A stretch of 64,000 nucleotides of DNA from Candidatus Saccharimonadota bacterium. GTDB taxonomy: Bacteria; Patescibacteriota; Saccharimonadia; Saccharimonadales; Saccharimonadaceae. Positions 1 to 6,904 of this stretch are shown here, piece by piece. The translations under genes were made by a program, and so were the position numbers. The stretch covers positions 1 to 64,000 of the forward strand of contig JAFUBS010000002.1 of NCBI GenBank assembly GCA_017460105.1, in the 5' to 3' direction. The first letter of the stretch is position 1, and every line of letters begins with the position of its first letter. The notes below the pieces were generated by a model that saw only the letters and a list, made by a program, of their open reading frames with translations, was not told the origin of the DNA and searched no databases.

Positions 1-140
1 AAATCGTAATGCCAGGCGATCAGGTAACCTTCAACGTCAAGTTGCTCGCTCCTGTCGCTATGAACAACAACGACCGTTTCGCTATCCGCGAAGGTGGCAA
101 GACCGTCGGTTCTGGTGTTATCACCAAGGTTATCAAGTAA
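1..140 (+). CDS. tuf: elongation factor Tu, C-terminal end (partial)
   Basis: The frame opening at base 3 encodes the last 45 residues of EF-Tu, including the domain III end [19 protein letters not shown] followed by VITKVIK and a TAA stop. This is the standard C-terminus of the GTPase that delivers aminoacyl-tRNA to the ribosome. The 5' part lies outside the window. A strong hairpin terminator follows 20 bp after the stop, so tuf is transcriptionally separated from the small genes downstream, although rpsJ normally sits close by. Confidence 0.95.
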   Translation, partial: IVMPGDQVTFNVKLLAPVAMNNNDRFAIREGGKTVGSGVITKVIK

Positions 141-160
141 TCAATATTTGATAAATACCG

Positions 161-193
161 AAAATCTCCTCTAGAAATAGGGGAGATTTTTTG
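161..193 (+). terminator. intrinsic terminator after tuf
   Basis: The arms AAAATCTCC and GGGAGATTTT flank an 11-nt loop and run into a T tract. This is a classic Rho-independent terminator ending the tuf transcript. Confidence 0.85.
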
Positions 194-198
194 ATAGA

Positions 199-227
199 TT
201 GACTAGTTTTAGTTTTTATGGTATAAT
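199..227 (+). promoter_or_regulatory. sigma70-type promoter for the 305-805 gene
   Basis: TTGACT and TATAAT are separated by exactly 17 bp, directly after the tuf terminator. About 70 nt of leader follow, containing an AACAA/TTGTT mini-hairpin, before the SD and start. Confidence 0.75.
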
Positions 228-304
228 GTGGTTATGCACCTTAACAAAATTGTTTTAATATGTTTTGGCGCAGATTTTTTCTTATAATGGAGGTAATAAT
301 ATAT

Positions 305-805
305 ATGAGAAAAAGTGAAGTCAGTTTTGAAGAATTTGACGACTTATACGAAACAGAGTTATTCTTTGAGAGGTTCGTCGACTCACCTCATCCGATGCCG
401 AAAATAAGTTCGGAACAGGCCAATCAGTTGGTGCAGATGATGCCGCTCGACCAACAAGTCGAGCATTATCAGGAATTGAAAGGCGCTGGCGCCAAGCTGG
501 ACATTAATCTGTTACTAGAACAGGTGGAGCCGTATACCGCACTCCAGTATTTCTACGATTTCGTAGATAATGGAGCCGATATCAACCGGCTCGCTGAAAG
601 GCTCTTTGAGGATGAAGCCTTCGATGTTTTCTTTGAAGACGACGTTATCGACGAGCTACTTGAAAATGGAGCAAACCCGGATAAATTGTTTGAACTGTGC
701 CGTCCGGCAATTCAGAATAATGAAGACGATGAAGAAGTTAATACCTTCGTTAACCGTTTTCGCGGGTATCTGCCCAACGGCAAATTAAAACAATTTTTGA
801 GATAG
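305..805 (+). CDS. small acidic hypothetical protein, helical-repeat-like
   Basis: A 166-residue acidic protein I do not recognise. The ATG at 305 is preferred because GGAGG lies 11 bp upstream; an in-frame ATG at 260 has no such site. The sequence is predicted mostly helical, and units such as DFVDNGADINRLAERLF and ELLENGANPDKLFELC recall ankyrin-like or helical repeats (NGA-D/N-x-x-x-L). The 3463-3876 product has similar phrasing (KYGVEIDINQLV, ERDADPIALIDAI), so the two may be distant paralogues. The gene has its own promoter and terminator and is the first of five small accessory genes between tuf and rpsJ. There is no signal peptide or membrane segment, so it is probably cytoplasmic. Function unknown. 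Confidence 0.75.
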   Translation: MRKSEVSFEEFDDLYETELFFERFVDSPHPMPKISSEQANQLVQMMPLDQQVEHYQELKGAGAKLDINLLLEQVEPYTALQYFYDFVDNGADINRLAERLFEDEAFDVFFEDDVIDELLENGANPDKLFELCRPAIQNNEDDEEVNTFVNRFRGYLPNGKLKQFLR

Positions 806-826
806 GAGCCTTTAAGGCTCCTTTTT
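804..826 (+). terminator. intrinsic terminator overlapping the stop of the 305-805 gene
   Basis: GGAGCC and GGCTCC pair around TTTAA and are followed by five T residues. The stem starts at the last base of the stop codon. Confidence 0.85.
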
Positions 827-889
827 CTATACGCTATTGTAAGTAGCAACGAAAAGCCCCCGGCAACCAGTCAAGGCTTTCTGTTTACC

Positions 890-917
890 TTGACTTTTTA
901 GTTTTTTGTGCTATAAT
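890..917 (+). promoter_or_regulatory. promoter for the 1006-1881 gene
   Basis: TTGACT and TATAAT are spaced by 16 bp, followed by a ~80-nt leader. Confidence 0.7.
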
Positions 918-935
918 TAAAGCATATCCGTATAG

Positions 936-1020
936 ATTGTAGCTTAATAATGGAAGGGTTGAGCTATTTTTTACTCGGACAAACTCTAAGGGAGGTGATA
1001 ACAATATGTTATTAGAGTTT
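936..1020 (+). promoter_or_regulatory. structured leader with start codon in a hairpin loop
   Basis: Two hairpins can be drawn. TAGCTTAA and TTGAGCTA pair with one G-U. Then AAACTCTAA (981-989) is perfectly complementary to TTAGAGTTT (1012-1020), and the 22-nt loop between them holds the GGGAGG ribosome-binding site and the ATG at 1006. The second arm lies inside codons 3-5, so the pairing spans the translation start. A role in controlling initiation is inference. Confidence 0.5.
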
Positions 1021-1881
1021 TTAAGGGAGAGGGCGGATTCGATGAGACAAAATCTCACCGCGTGTAATGATCGCCTTGAACAGATTAATGCTAGGCTTCG
1101 GAGTCTTTCTAGTGCCTACAAATCCGTTCTTTTTAATCTGGATGGTGCCGAGAGTGAAATAAATGCGCTCTTGTCACAATTCAATTCGATGACTGAGGTC
1201 GTCGATAATGTTCGCAATCAGCGAGCCGACCTATGGTATTACCTGAGGAAAGTTGAAGATAGCCTCAAAACCGAGTCAGACCTCTGCAATGAATATAGGG
1301 AGAAAGCAGATGAATATTTCCAAGACGGAAATATCGTCGAAAGCAAGCTCTTTAGACGAAAATCCATTGAGAGGAAAGACCACTGCGTGCAGTTGCAAAC
1401 TCAAATTTCGAGCATCGAAAGAGATATTAATACTGAAATAAGAGAGCACGGAGCACGCTTTTCGTATGCGGAATATAAAAACATCGTTTTGAAGCTCGAC
1501 AAAGCCGAAAAGCGCAAGATCTCGCTCCAGGACTGGGCAGACGTTCAATCTGCAAAGATTAAAAAGCTGGAGCGCATCCGGGACATGCTCTCAGAGCAGT
1601 CTAACAGGTGCCACGAACAGTTCATCGAGGCGTGGGCATCCTACCACGATTTCGCTAAGGAAATCGCAGACATTCCGGTTCAATACCGGGAAGGAGCGAA
1701 AGTCTCCTATGACGAGGAGTCAAATCAGACTAAAATCATTTTCGATGAGAAGCCTGATGGCTCGCACGGTCATGTCCAAATAAACAATAGCGACGACAGC
1801 ATTATTTATTATCGGGCATCGAACGCATCCCATGGCTTGCAGAATTTTACTCGCAAGCACAGGGAAAACCTTCCAAGCTAA
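1006..1881 (+). CDS. coiled-coil protein with conserved C-terminal HGH motif
   Basis: A 291-residue, highly charged protein whose first ~225 residues are predicted long coiled coil (heptad-rich E/K/R/L). The last ~50 residues form a separate module with the pattern KIIFDE..DGSHGHVQINNS..IIYYRASNASHGLQNF. The downstream neighbour (2087-2818) has the same plan and the same tail pattern (GITHGHAEIDNS..VTYHRPPEAEHGSHNY), so the two are paralogues. There is no signal peptide or transmembrane segment. GGGAGG lies nine bases before the ATG. No known family is recognised; the paired histidines could bind metal or a ligand, which is a guess. It has its own promoter, leader and terminator. Confidence 0.8.
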   Translation: MLLEFLRERADSMRQNLTACNDRLEQINARLRSLSSAYKSVLFNLDGAESEINALLSQFNSMTEVVDNVRNQRADLWYYLRKVEDSLKTESDLCNEYREKADEYFQDGNIVESKLFRRKSIERKDHCVQLQTQISSIERDINTEIREHGARFSYAEYKNIVLKLDKAEKRKISLQDWADVQSAKIKKLERIRDMLSEQSNRCHEQFIEAWASYHDFAKEIADIPVQYREGAKVSYDEESNQTKIIFDEKPDGSHGHVQINNSDDSIIYYRASNASHGLQNFTRKHRENLPS

Positions 1882-1882
1882 A

Positions 1883-1909
1883 CGTCGAGCTAACGCTCGG
1901 CGTTTTTTT
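1883..1909 (+). terminator. intrinsic terminator
   Basis: CGTCGAGC and GCTCGGCG pair around TAAC with one T-G, followed by seven T residues. A near-identical terminator follows the paralogous gene at 2844. Confidence 0.85.
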
Positions 1910-1925
1910 AAATATTCAACCGCAG

Positions 1926-1954
1926 TTGACTTTTGCGTAACGCAATGTTATAAT
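1926..1954 (+). promoter_or_regulatory. promoter with palindromic spacer
   Basis: TTGACT and TATAAT are 17 bp apart. The spacer contains TTGCGTAACGCAA (1933-1945), a perfect 6+1+6 inverted repeat well placed to be a repressor operator. The operator role is inferred. Confidence 0.65.
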
Positions 1955-1980
1955 CATAACTAGCCGCAAGGCTTAACGCA

Positions 1981-2080
1981 TCCTCATGGATTGTACATTT
2001 ATAATTGGGAGTCACGCCTCCACGAGGATCTTTGTCATACGTTTAGAAGAGTGAGGGAGATAAACCCCTCCGAGGAGGCC
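1981..2080 (+). promoter_or_regulatory. structured leader with possible leader peptide
   Basis: TCCTCATGGA (1981-1990) can pair with TCCACGAGGA (2019-2028), one G-U. An ATG at 1986 opens a 22-codon frame that stops at 2054, just before the SD region. CCTC and GAGG around 2068-2078 can also pair and would occlude the AGGAGG of the main gene. The segment also carries TTGTACATT, related to the GTACATTA word in sister leaders. Function is inference. Confidence 0.4.
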
Positions 2081-2086
2081 AGATAT

Positions 2087-2818
2087 ATGGCAAATTTTAT
2101 TTCTTCATATGCCAAGGCTCAACTAGCTAAGGCTAATTCTGTGTATTCAGCAACAAAAGTGCGGCAAACGCAACTTGAACTTCAACGTCTAAAACTCAGT
2201 CTAAAAGAAGCTATAGCACTCGCAGACAGTCTGACGAGTGAGTACGACGAAGCGAAAGATAATTTGCGTAGAGCACGAAAGGTTCAGCGAGAATCCCTAT
2301 ATGAGATTCAGCGTATAGAAGGCAAGATTAATGGATTCGGTCATTCGAAAAAACGCAATTACAATCGCGATAATCGTAAATACGATTTGGAATGCGAACT
2401 TGCTACGCTGTCAATCACTTATGCTGAAAAAGTAAAAAATCTTAGGAAGGCTGAAGAAGCATTCATTAATGTAGGAAAAATGCATAGTAAAATCAGTGCA
2501 GAAATTAGGTCTTTGAGAAATAAAATCGAAAAGACAACCGCACAGTTACAAGAGGAAAGAAAAGAAGCGAATGAAAATTTCGCGTACCAAATCGTCTGTT
2601 GGGATGAAGTAAAGGCGGCTGCCTGCGACCTGCTCGAGTTGTCCGATGCGGATAGGAAAGATGCCACCATAGCCTGTCGCGATAGCGGTAGTACTAGAGT
2701 TATTTACGGCAACAACGGAATTACCCACGGTCACGCCGAAATCGACAATAGTACTGGCAAAGTAACATATCATCGCCCACCAGAAGCAGAACACGGTTCT
2801 CATAATTATATAAAATAG
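2087..2818 (+). CDS. coiled-coil protein, paralogue of the upstream gene
   Basis: A 243-residue protein when started at the ATG at 2087, which has a perfect AGGAGG eight bases upstream. An in-frame TTG at 1991 would add 32 residues but overlaps the leader hairpin. Residues ~1-195 are predicted coiled coil. The C-terminal ~45 residues (RVIYGNNGITHGHAEIDNS, then YHRPP..EHGSHNY) match the tail of the 1006-1881 product. Both genes end in nearly the same terminator, consistent with tandem duplication and divergence. No enzymatic motif, signal peptide or membrane segment is seen. Function unknown; the shared tail suggests a common ligand or partner. Confidence 0.75.
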   Translation: MANFISSYAKAQLAKANSVYSATKVRQTQLELQRLKLSLKEAIALADSLTSEYDEAKDNLRRARKVQRESLYEIQRIEGKINGFGHSKKRNYNRDNRKYDLECELATLSITYAEKVKNLRKAEEAFINVGKMHSKISAEIRSLRNKIEKTTAQLQEERKEANENFAYQIVCWDEVKAAACDLLELSDADRKDATIACRDSGSTRVIYGNNGITHGHAEIDNSTGKVTYHRPPEAEHGSHNYIK

Positions 2819-2843
2819 AGATTCTATGACTCCCACCTACAAA

Positions 2844-2872
2844 GCGTCGAGCTAATACTCGGCGCTTTTTCT
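2844..2872 (+). terminator. intrinsic terminator
   Basis: GCGTCGAG and CTCGGCGC pair around CTAATA, then TTTTT. The sequence resembles the terminator at 1883-1909. Confidence 0.85.
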
Positions 2873-2899
2873 TGACTTTTGCTATCTGTATGTTATAAT
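2872..2899 (+). promoter_or_regulatory. promoter for the 2946-3365 gene
   Basis: TTGACT, 16-bp spacer, TATAAT. The ~40-nt leader ends with GTACATTA directly before AGGAGG, a word shared with the leaders at 3450 and 36261. Confidence 0.7.
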
Positions 2900-2945
2900 A
2901 TAACTAGTGCTTTTTTTATAAGCCGTACATTAGGAGGTGAGGAAA

Positions 2946-3365
2946 ATGAAATACGATTATCTGTCAAATTGGCGTCCTGTTTTTCGAAAGAAGGATGGTG
3001 GCACCTTGAATGTGCTTCGCGCCATCAAACATCTGACTGATTTCATCTATCTAGATGACTCTGCAGAATTCGACGAAGAAGACTTCTACATACAGGGTGA
3101 CCTGTGGCAGAAAGAGGGCATTAAGCATGACGTGACAGTCGGCAGAATATCCAAGATGGCCAAAATTTCCGGACAGGAAAAAATTGACATCTTGATGGAT
3201 ATGATGCCAGGAATGGCGATGATTGATGATATCTATATCGCCACCACTGATCATGGCAGAAGATTTGCCCTATTTGCAAGTTCGGCTTCAACGGAAGCAT
3301 TAGAAATCCTCTCGGAGTGCTATCATCTCGAAAACCATTTCGAGGACACGGCCCTCCCCAATTAA
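2946..3365 (+). CDS. hypothetical protein
   Basis: A 139-residue acidic protein with no family I recognise. The ATG at 2946 is chosen because AGGAGG lies nine bases upstream; a GTG at 2937 sits too close to that SD. The N-terminus MKYDYLSNWRPVFRKK is basic, while the middle and end are rich in D/E and M. No signal peptide or transmembrane helix is present. It is the third of the leader-type small genes in this block, with its own promoter and terminator. Confidence 0.7.
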   Translation: MKYDYLSNWRPVFRKKDGGTLNVLRAIKHLTDFIYLDDSAEFDEEDFYIQGDLWQKEGIKHDVTVGRISKMAKISGQEKIDILMDMMPGMAMIDDIYIATTDHGRRFALFASSASTEALEILSECYHLENHFEDTALPN

Positions 3366-3390
3366 TCCCTAGTCTACTAGGGATTTTATT
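3364..3390 (+). terminator. intrinsic terminator
   Basis: AATCCCTAG and CTAGGGATT form a nine-pair stem with a TCTA loop, followed by TTATTT. Confidence 0.85.
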
Positions 3391-3418
3391 TGACTCTAGT
3401 AATAGATTGGGGTATGAT
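3390..3418 (+). promoter_or_regulatory. promoter for the 3463-3876 gene
   Basis: TTGACT and TATGAT with a 17-bp spacer. The leader contains ATGCT-TTT-AGCAT, then GTACATTA immediately before AGGAGG. Confidence 0.7.
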
Positions 3419-3462
3419 AGAGACTAGATGCTTTTAGCATTGGTACATTAAGGAGGTGGAGC

Positions 3463-3876
3463 ATGAATCGACAAAGGGTAGAGAGGCAGTTTGACGCGAT
3501 AACATTCGACTTCGACTATTGTGGACGCAGCGAATTCTGGAAAATCAGGCGCGCAATCCTCGATAATCTCGAGGAATACTTGGCGGCTGGATGTGGTGAA
3601 CGTATCCTGAATATTCTCGGTAGTGACGATGTGTTCGAGAACATCGAGCTGTTCATGAAATACGGCGTCGAGATTGATATCAATCAGCTGGTAAAGGACT
3701 GTGGGCCGCGCTTTGTGCGTAGCAACATCAAAGAATTCCTAGAGCGTGATGCAGACCCGATTGCGCTGATTGATGCGATTTCAGCACCAGAACTCTGCGC
3801 CGTAGACGAGTCGGTGGATACCGCAGAACTGATTGCTTCTTTTAAAAAGATTGTCAGCTTTCTTGTGACAGTCTAA
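3463..3876 (+). CDS. hypothetical protein, possible paralogue of the 305-805 product
   Basis: A 137-residue protein, probably all-helical and cytoplasmic, of no recognised family. The start ATG follows AAGGAGG by six bases. The internal phrases LFMKYGVEIDINQLV and FLERDADPIALIDAI resemble the repeat-like units of the 305-805 protein, suggesting distant homology that a profile comparison could test. It has its own promoter, hairpin leader and GC-rich terminator. It is the last accessory gene before rpsJ. Confidence 0.7.
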   Translation: MNRQRVERQFDAITFDFDYCGRSEFWKIRRAILDNLEEYLAAGCGERILNILGSDDVFENIELFMKYGVEIDINQLVKDCGPRFVRSNIKEFLERDADPIALIDAISAPELCAVDESVDTAELIASFKKIVSFLVTV

Positions 3877-3885
3877 CCTCCAACC

Positions 3886-3908
3886 GAGCCCCCCTGGGGG
3901 CTCTTTTC
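3886..3908 (+). terminator. intrinsic terminator
   Basis: GAGCCCCC and GGGGGCTC pair around CT, then TTTTCTT. Confidence 0.9.
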
Positions 3909-4005
3909 TTGCAAAAATAGCGAAAGTGTGATAAAATTACCCTGTTATTAAATAATATCAACCCTGAAAAACTCCATTCTTTCGAGGTTATCAGGGAAGA
4001 AAGGA
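3909..4005 (+). promoter_or_regulatory. rpsJ promoter and leader
   Basis: TTGCAA, 17-bp spacer, TAAAAT (3932-3937). The ~65-nt leader has CCCTGA (3962-3967) complementary to TCAGGG (3991-3996), just upstream of a GAAAGGA SD. The position would suit autoregulation by a ribosomal protein, but the hairpin does not match any r-protein leader I know. Confidence 0.5.
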
Positions 4006-4009
4006 AAAC

Positions 4010-4336
4010 ATGGCAGAAGCCAAAAAAGATGGCGGACTCACAATTCGTATCCGTCTCAAGGCCTACGATCACCGTGTGATTGACCAGAGCGCACGCCAAA
4101 TCGTTGATACGGCGATTCGCACTGGTGCATCAGTGAGCGGCCCAATCCCTCTACCAACTAAGCGCAGCACTTTCACTGTAGTAAAGTCCCCACATGTCTA
4201 CAAGACCGGTGGTGAAGCTTTCGAGATGAAAGTTCACAAGCGCCTCATCGATATCAGCAACGCTACTCCAAAGACGATTGAGAGCCTTCAGAATCTCTCA
4301 CTCCCAGCCGGCGTAGATGCTGAAATCAAGATGTAA
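4010..4336 (+). CDS. rpsJ: 30S ribosomal protein S10
   Basis: A 108-residue S10, the small-subunit head protein that also acts as NusE in antitermination. Family signatures are present in order: [24 protein letters not shown], then the loop region [24 protein letters not shown], ending [12 protein letters not shown]. Length is normal apart from a short N-terminal extension (MAEAKKDGG). The gene is monocistronic here: a terminator precedes and follows it, and rplC does not come next, unlike the usual S10 operon. The start follows a GAAAGGA SD. Confidence 0.95.
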   Translation: MAEAKKDGGLTIRIRLKAYDHRVIDQSARQIVDTAIRTGASVSGPIPLPTKRSTFTVVKSPHVYKTGGEAFEMKVHKRLIDISNATPKTIESLQNLSLPAGVDAEIKM

Positions 4337-4349
4337 TCTGTAAAAATCC

Positions 4350-4380
4350 AAAAATCCCTCTTTAATATAGAGGGATTTTT
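4350..4380 (+). terminator. intrinsic terminator after rpsJ
   Basis: AAAATCCCTC and GAGGGATTTTT flank a TTTAATATA loop. Confidence 0.85.
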
Positions 4381-4428
4381 GATGGAAAGCGCCAAGCACA
4401 AAACGTCTTCGCCACCCCTAATCCTCTC

Positions 4429-4457
4429 TTGACAATTATGCTTTTTTGGTGTATAAT
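4429..4457 (+). promoter_or_regulatory. promoter for the 4507-4851 gene
   Basis: TTGACA and TATAAT, 17-bp spacer. The leader holds the hairpin AGTGC-TTTTT-GCACT, then CATTAATGGAGG, the same layout as its sister leaders. Confidence 0.75.
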
Positions 4458-4506
4458 AATAGTATGAGTGCTTTTTGCACTTGCTCATTAATGGAGGTGG
4501 AAAATA

Positions 4507-4851
4507 ATGGGTATAGAAGATGTGAATATGGCGATAGAGAGCCTGATATCAGAGTGGAATCACAGGAGCTGGCAGTATGTAACGCTGTCAGCAAAGCTGG
4601 ATAAGAAAACCCAGCGCTATCAGTCTATTAAAATCCGGTGCAAGAACCGGGCGCTGCTCAATTACTTCTGGGACAACCTGGAAGAGATTGAGCTGATGCT
4701 CTCTATTAAATCCGACTACGCTCTGCGGATAGACCAAGGCGACGAAGCCTACCGTAGCGCCAAAATAGTCGTCAAAATCAGTCAAAGTAGACCATACGAC
4801 AAAAACATCGTATATGCAGTCACTTGGCTGCTCCACAACTACTTTGATTAG
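4507..4851 (+). CDS. hypothetical protein
   Basis: A 114-residue basic-to-neutral protein with several Trp/Tyr residues (SEWNHRSWQYVTLSAKL, YFWDNLEEIELML) and no family I recognise. There is no signal peptide or membrane helix. GGAGG precedes the ATG by nine bases. It is the only leader-type small gene on the far side of rpsJ and has its own promoter and terminator. Confidence 0.7.
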   Translation: MGIEDVNMAIESLISEWNHRSWQYVTLSAKLDKKTQRYQSIKIRCKNRALLNYFWDNLEEIELMLSIKSDYALRIDQGDEAYRSAKIVVKISQSRPYDKNIVYAVTWLLHNYFD

Positions 4852-4861
4852 TCACCCCCCT

Positions 4862-4886
4862 GCCCGCCGTATGGCGGGTCTTTTTT
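4862..4886 (+). terminator. intrinsic terminator
   Basis: CCCGCC-GTAT-GGCGGG followed by a T tract. Confidence 0.9.
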
Positions 4887-4943
4887 ATAGGGGTGGGGAA
4901 GCGGTTTTGTCCATTTTTACTCGGGCTGTGTTATAATAACTGT

Positions 4944-6215
4944 ATGACAGTAGCTCAGTTTAAGAAGCGATTTTACTTTGTTGCGGCAAAATATTTCCGT
5001 TTTTTTGCGAATATTGTTTTCCAGAGGTGGCATCCTAGAGTAATTGCGGTGACCGGCTCGGCCGGAAAGACTACCATGCTGAATCTCCTAGAGCACGAGA
5101 TCGGCAAAAAAGCGCACTATTCGCATGATGCGAATTCGGCTTTTGGAATCTCCTTTGACATTCTGGGATTGAAGGGGATTCGTGGATCAAAGCTACGCTG
5201 GGCGTGGCTTTTCTTTGCGGCGCCGTGGTGCGTGCTTTTTCGCTGGCGCAGGCAGCCATTCTACGTGGTAGAAATTGACGGTGAGCGTCCGCACGAAACT
5301 GAATTTCTCGCCACTTGGCTAAAACCAGAGGTAACAATCTGGGTGTCCATTGGGCTTTCTCACGCGGTGCAGTTCGAAAACGAAGTCAAGGAGGGCAAAT
5401 TCAAGGACCTTAGCACGGCGATTACCGCAGAGTTTGCGACTTTGCCAGCCAACACCACCAAGCGGGTATATATCGACGCTAGCTCGAAGCTAATGAACGA
5501 AGCAACCGCCAACATCAAAGCCAAGGTTATCCCAATTAAGAAATCTTTGATGCGAAAATATGTCGTTTATCCGGATTCGACAGACTTTACTTATGGCGAC
5601 ACGACTTTTCATTTCGACCATCCAGAGCCGAAGGATGTTGCATTTAATCTTTTCGTACTTCAGGATTTGATGAAATATCTAAAACTTAGCTTTAATCCAG
5701 ACTTTTCTAATCTCAAAATAGCACCTGGCAGAAGTTCACATTTCAAGGGCAAGAAGGGAATTGACATTATCGATAGTAGTTACAATGCACATATGATTTC
5801 GGTGGCCTCGATTCTGGATATGACCGAAAGGATGCATGCTGACCACAAATGGCTTGTGATTGGTGACATCGTAGACCAGGGGTCGATAGAGCACCACGAA
5901 CATGAAAGATTGGCGGAATTAATCGCAAAAGTCAGGCCAGAGAAAGTAGTCTTGGTGGGGCGCCGTACCAAGAAATATACCGCGCCAAAATTGAAAGAGC
6001 TCGGTGTTTCCGCTGTAGCAACGACCGATCCTAGAAAAGCCTTGGCGTATATTGAGAAGAGAATCACCGGCAGAGAGACTTTGATTTTTAAGGGCAGCCA
6101 ATATCTGGAATGGATTATCGAAAAACTACTGGCAGACCCGAAGGATGCCAAGAAACTATGTCGTCGTGAACGTGCCGCAGTGGCGCGCCGCAAGAGTTGG
6201 GGGCTGGATTCGTGA
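4944..6215 (+). CDS. murF: Mur ligase family protein, MurF-like
   Basis: A 423-residue ATP-dependent Mur ligase, most likely adding D-Ala-D-Ala to the UDP-MurNAc peptide. The P-loop VTGSAGKTTM is at residues ~37-46, an acidic central-domain segment VVEIDGERPHE follows, and the C-terminal domain carries the nucleotide/Mg region (GRSSHFKGKKGIDIIDSSYNAH, DIVDQG). The UDP-binding N-terminal domain of canonical MurF is missing, replaced by ~30 basic and aromatic residues that may contact the membrane, so the exact substrate is uncertain. The ATG is six bases after TATAAT with no SD, so the mRNA should be leaderless. The stop overlaps the next gene's start, and the operon continues into FemAB genes. 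Confidence 0.75.
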   Translation: MTVAQFKKRFYFVAAKYFRFFANIVFQRWHPRVIAVTGSAGKTTMLNLLEHEIGKKAHYSHDANSAFGISFDILGLKGIRGSKLRWAWLFFAAPWCVLFRWRRQPFYVVEIDGERPHETEFLATWLKPEVTIWVSIGLSHAVQFENEVKEGKFKDLSTAITAEFATLPANTTKRVYIDASSKLMNEATANIKAKVIPIKKSLMRKYVVYPDSTDFTYGDTTFHFDHPEPKDVAFNLFVLQDLMKYLKLSFNPDFSNLKIAPGRSSHFKGKKGIDIIDSSYNAHMISVASILDMTERMHADHKWLVIGDIVDQGSIEHHEHERLAELIAKVRPEKVVLVGRRTKKYTAPKLKELGVSAVATTDPRKALAYIEKRITGRETLIFKGSQYLEWIIEKLLADPKDAKKLCRRERAAVARRKSWGLDS

Positions 6216-6904
6216 AGAAAGGCGTGGCGGATTTGTATATCATTCATGGCTGGACTTATACAGTGGAGCCGTGGCGCGAGACGCTTGAGCTACTTGCCAA
6301 GGAAGGCCTGAAAGTAAAGATGCTGCGCGTGCCAGGGTTAACTGAGCCGAGTAAAAAAGAATTCGCTATTGATGATTACGTAAAATGGGCCAACCAAAAT
6401 ATTCCAGATGGCGCCATCGCTTTGGGACATTCGAATGGCGGCAGAATTTTGCTCAATCTCTGCGCAAGCAAACCAAACAAGCTCAAATATTTAATACTTC
6501 TAGACTCTGCTGGAATATACGAGCCATCACTGCGCAAGAAGATTGTTGAGAAACTCGCCAAAATCGGAAGACCGCTAAAGAAGATTCCTATCGTAGACAA
6601 GGTATTTCACCGCATCACTGGCTCTACAGATTATTCGAAGGCACCAGAAAATATGAAGAAGACACTAGTAAACATGCTAGAGTCAGACAAGACGCTGGAT
6701 ATCTCCAAAGTCACCACGAAGACTTTTATTCTCTGGGGCAAGAAGGATACCACCACACCACCACGCCAAGCTACAAAGATTTACGAAGCATTGCCGAATG
6801 CGGAATTAAAGTTCTATGCGAATTGGACTCATGCTCCGTATATTTCTTCGCCGAAGGAGCTAGCGCGCGCATTATATACTTTGGTGACGAGGATGCAAAA
6901 ATGA
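6212..6904 (+). CDS. alpha/beta hydrolase
   Basis: A 230-residue alpha/beta-hydrolase fold protein. It shows the oxyanion region IIHGW near the N-terminus, the nucleophile elbow LGHSNGG (Ser ~74), a late acid in LWGKKDTTTPP and a catalytic-type histidine in WTHAPYI, so the triad looks complete. The GTG at 6212 overlaps the previous TGA (GTGA), and the stop overlaps the next ATG, so it is translationally coupled. The substrate cannot be read from sequence. Its place between a Mur ligase and FemAB transferases suggests a cell-envelope role (inference). Confidence 0.8.
   Translation: MKKGVADLYIIHGWTYTVEPWRETLELLAKEGLKVKMLRVPGLTEPSKKEFAIDDYVKWANQNIPDGAIALGHSNGGRILLNLCASKPNKLKYLILLDSAGIYEPSLRKKIVEKLAKIGRPLKKIPIVDKVFHRITGSTDYSKAPENMKKTLVNMLESDKTLDISKVTTKTFILWGKKDTTTPPRQATKIYEALPNAELKFYANWTHAPYISSPKELARALYTLVTRMQK

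Noticed and set aside
1991-2086. TTG start adding 32 residues to the second coiled-coil protein
   Set aside because: It lies in the leader hairpin; the ATG at 2087 has a perfect AGGAGG.
3960-4000. Known ribosomal-protein leader (L4-type) before rpsJ
   Set aside because: Only a 6-bp stem is visible, with no match to a described r-protein binding structure.
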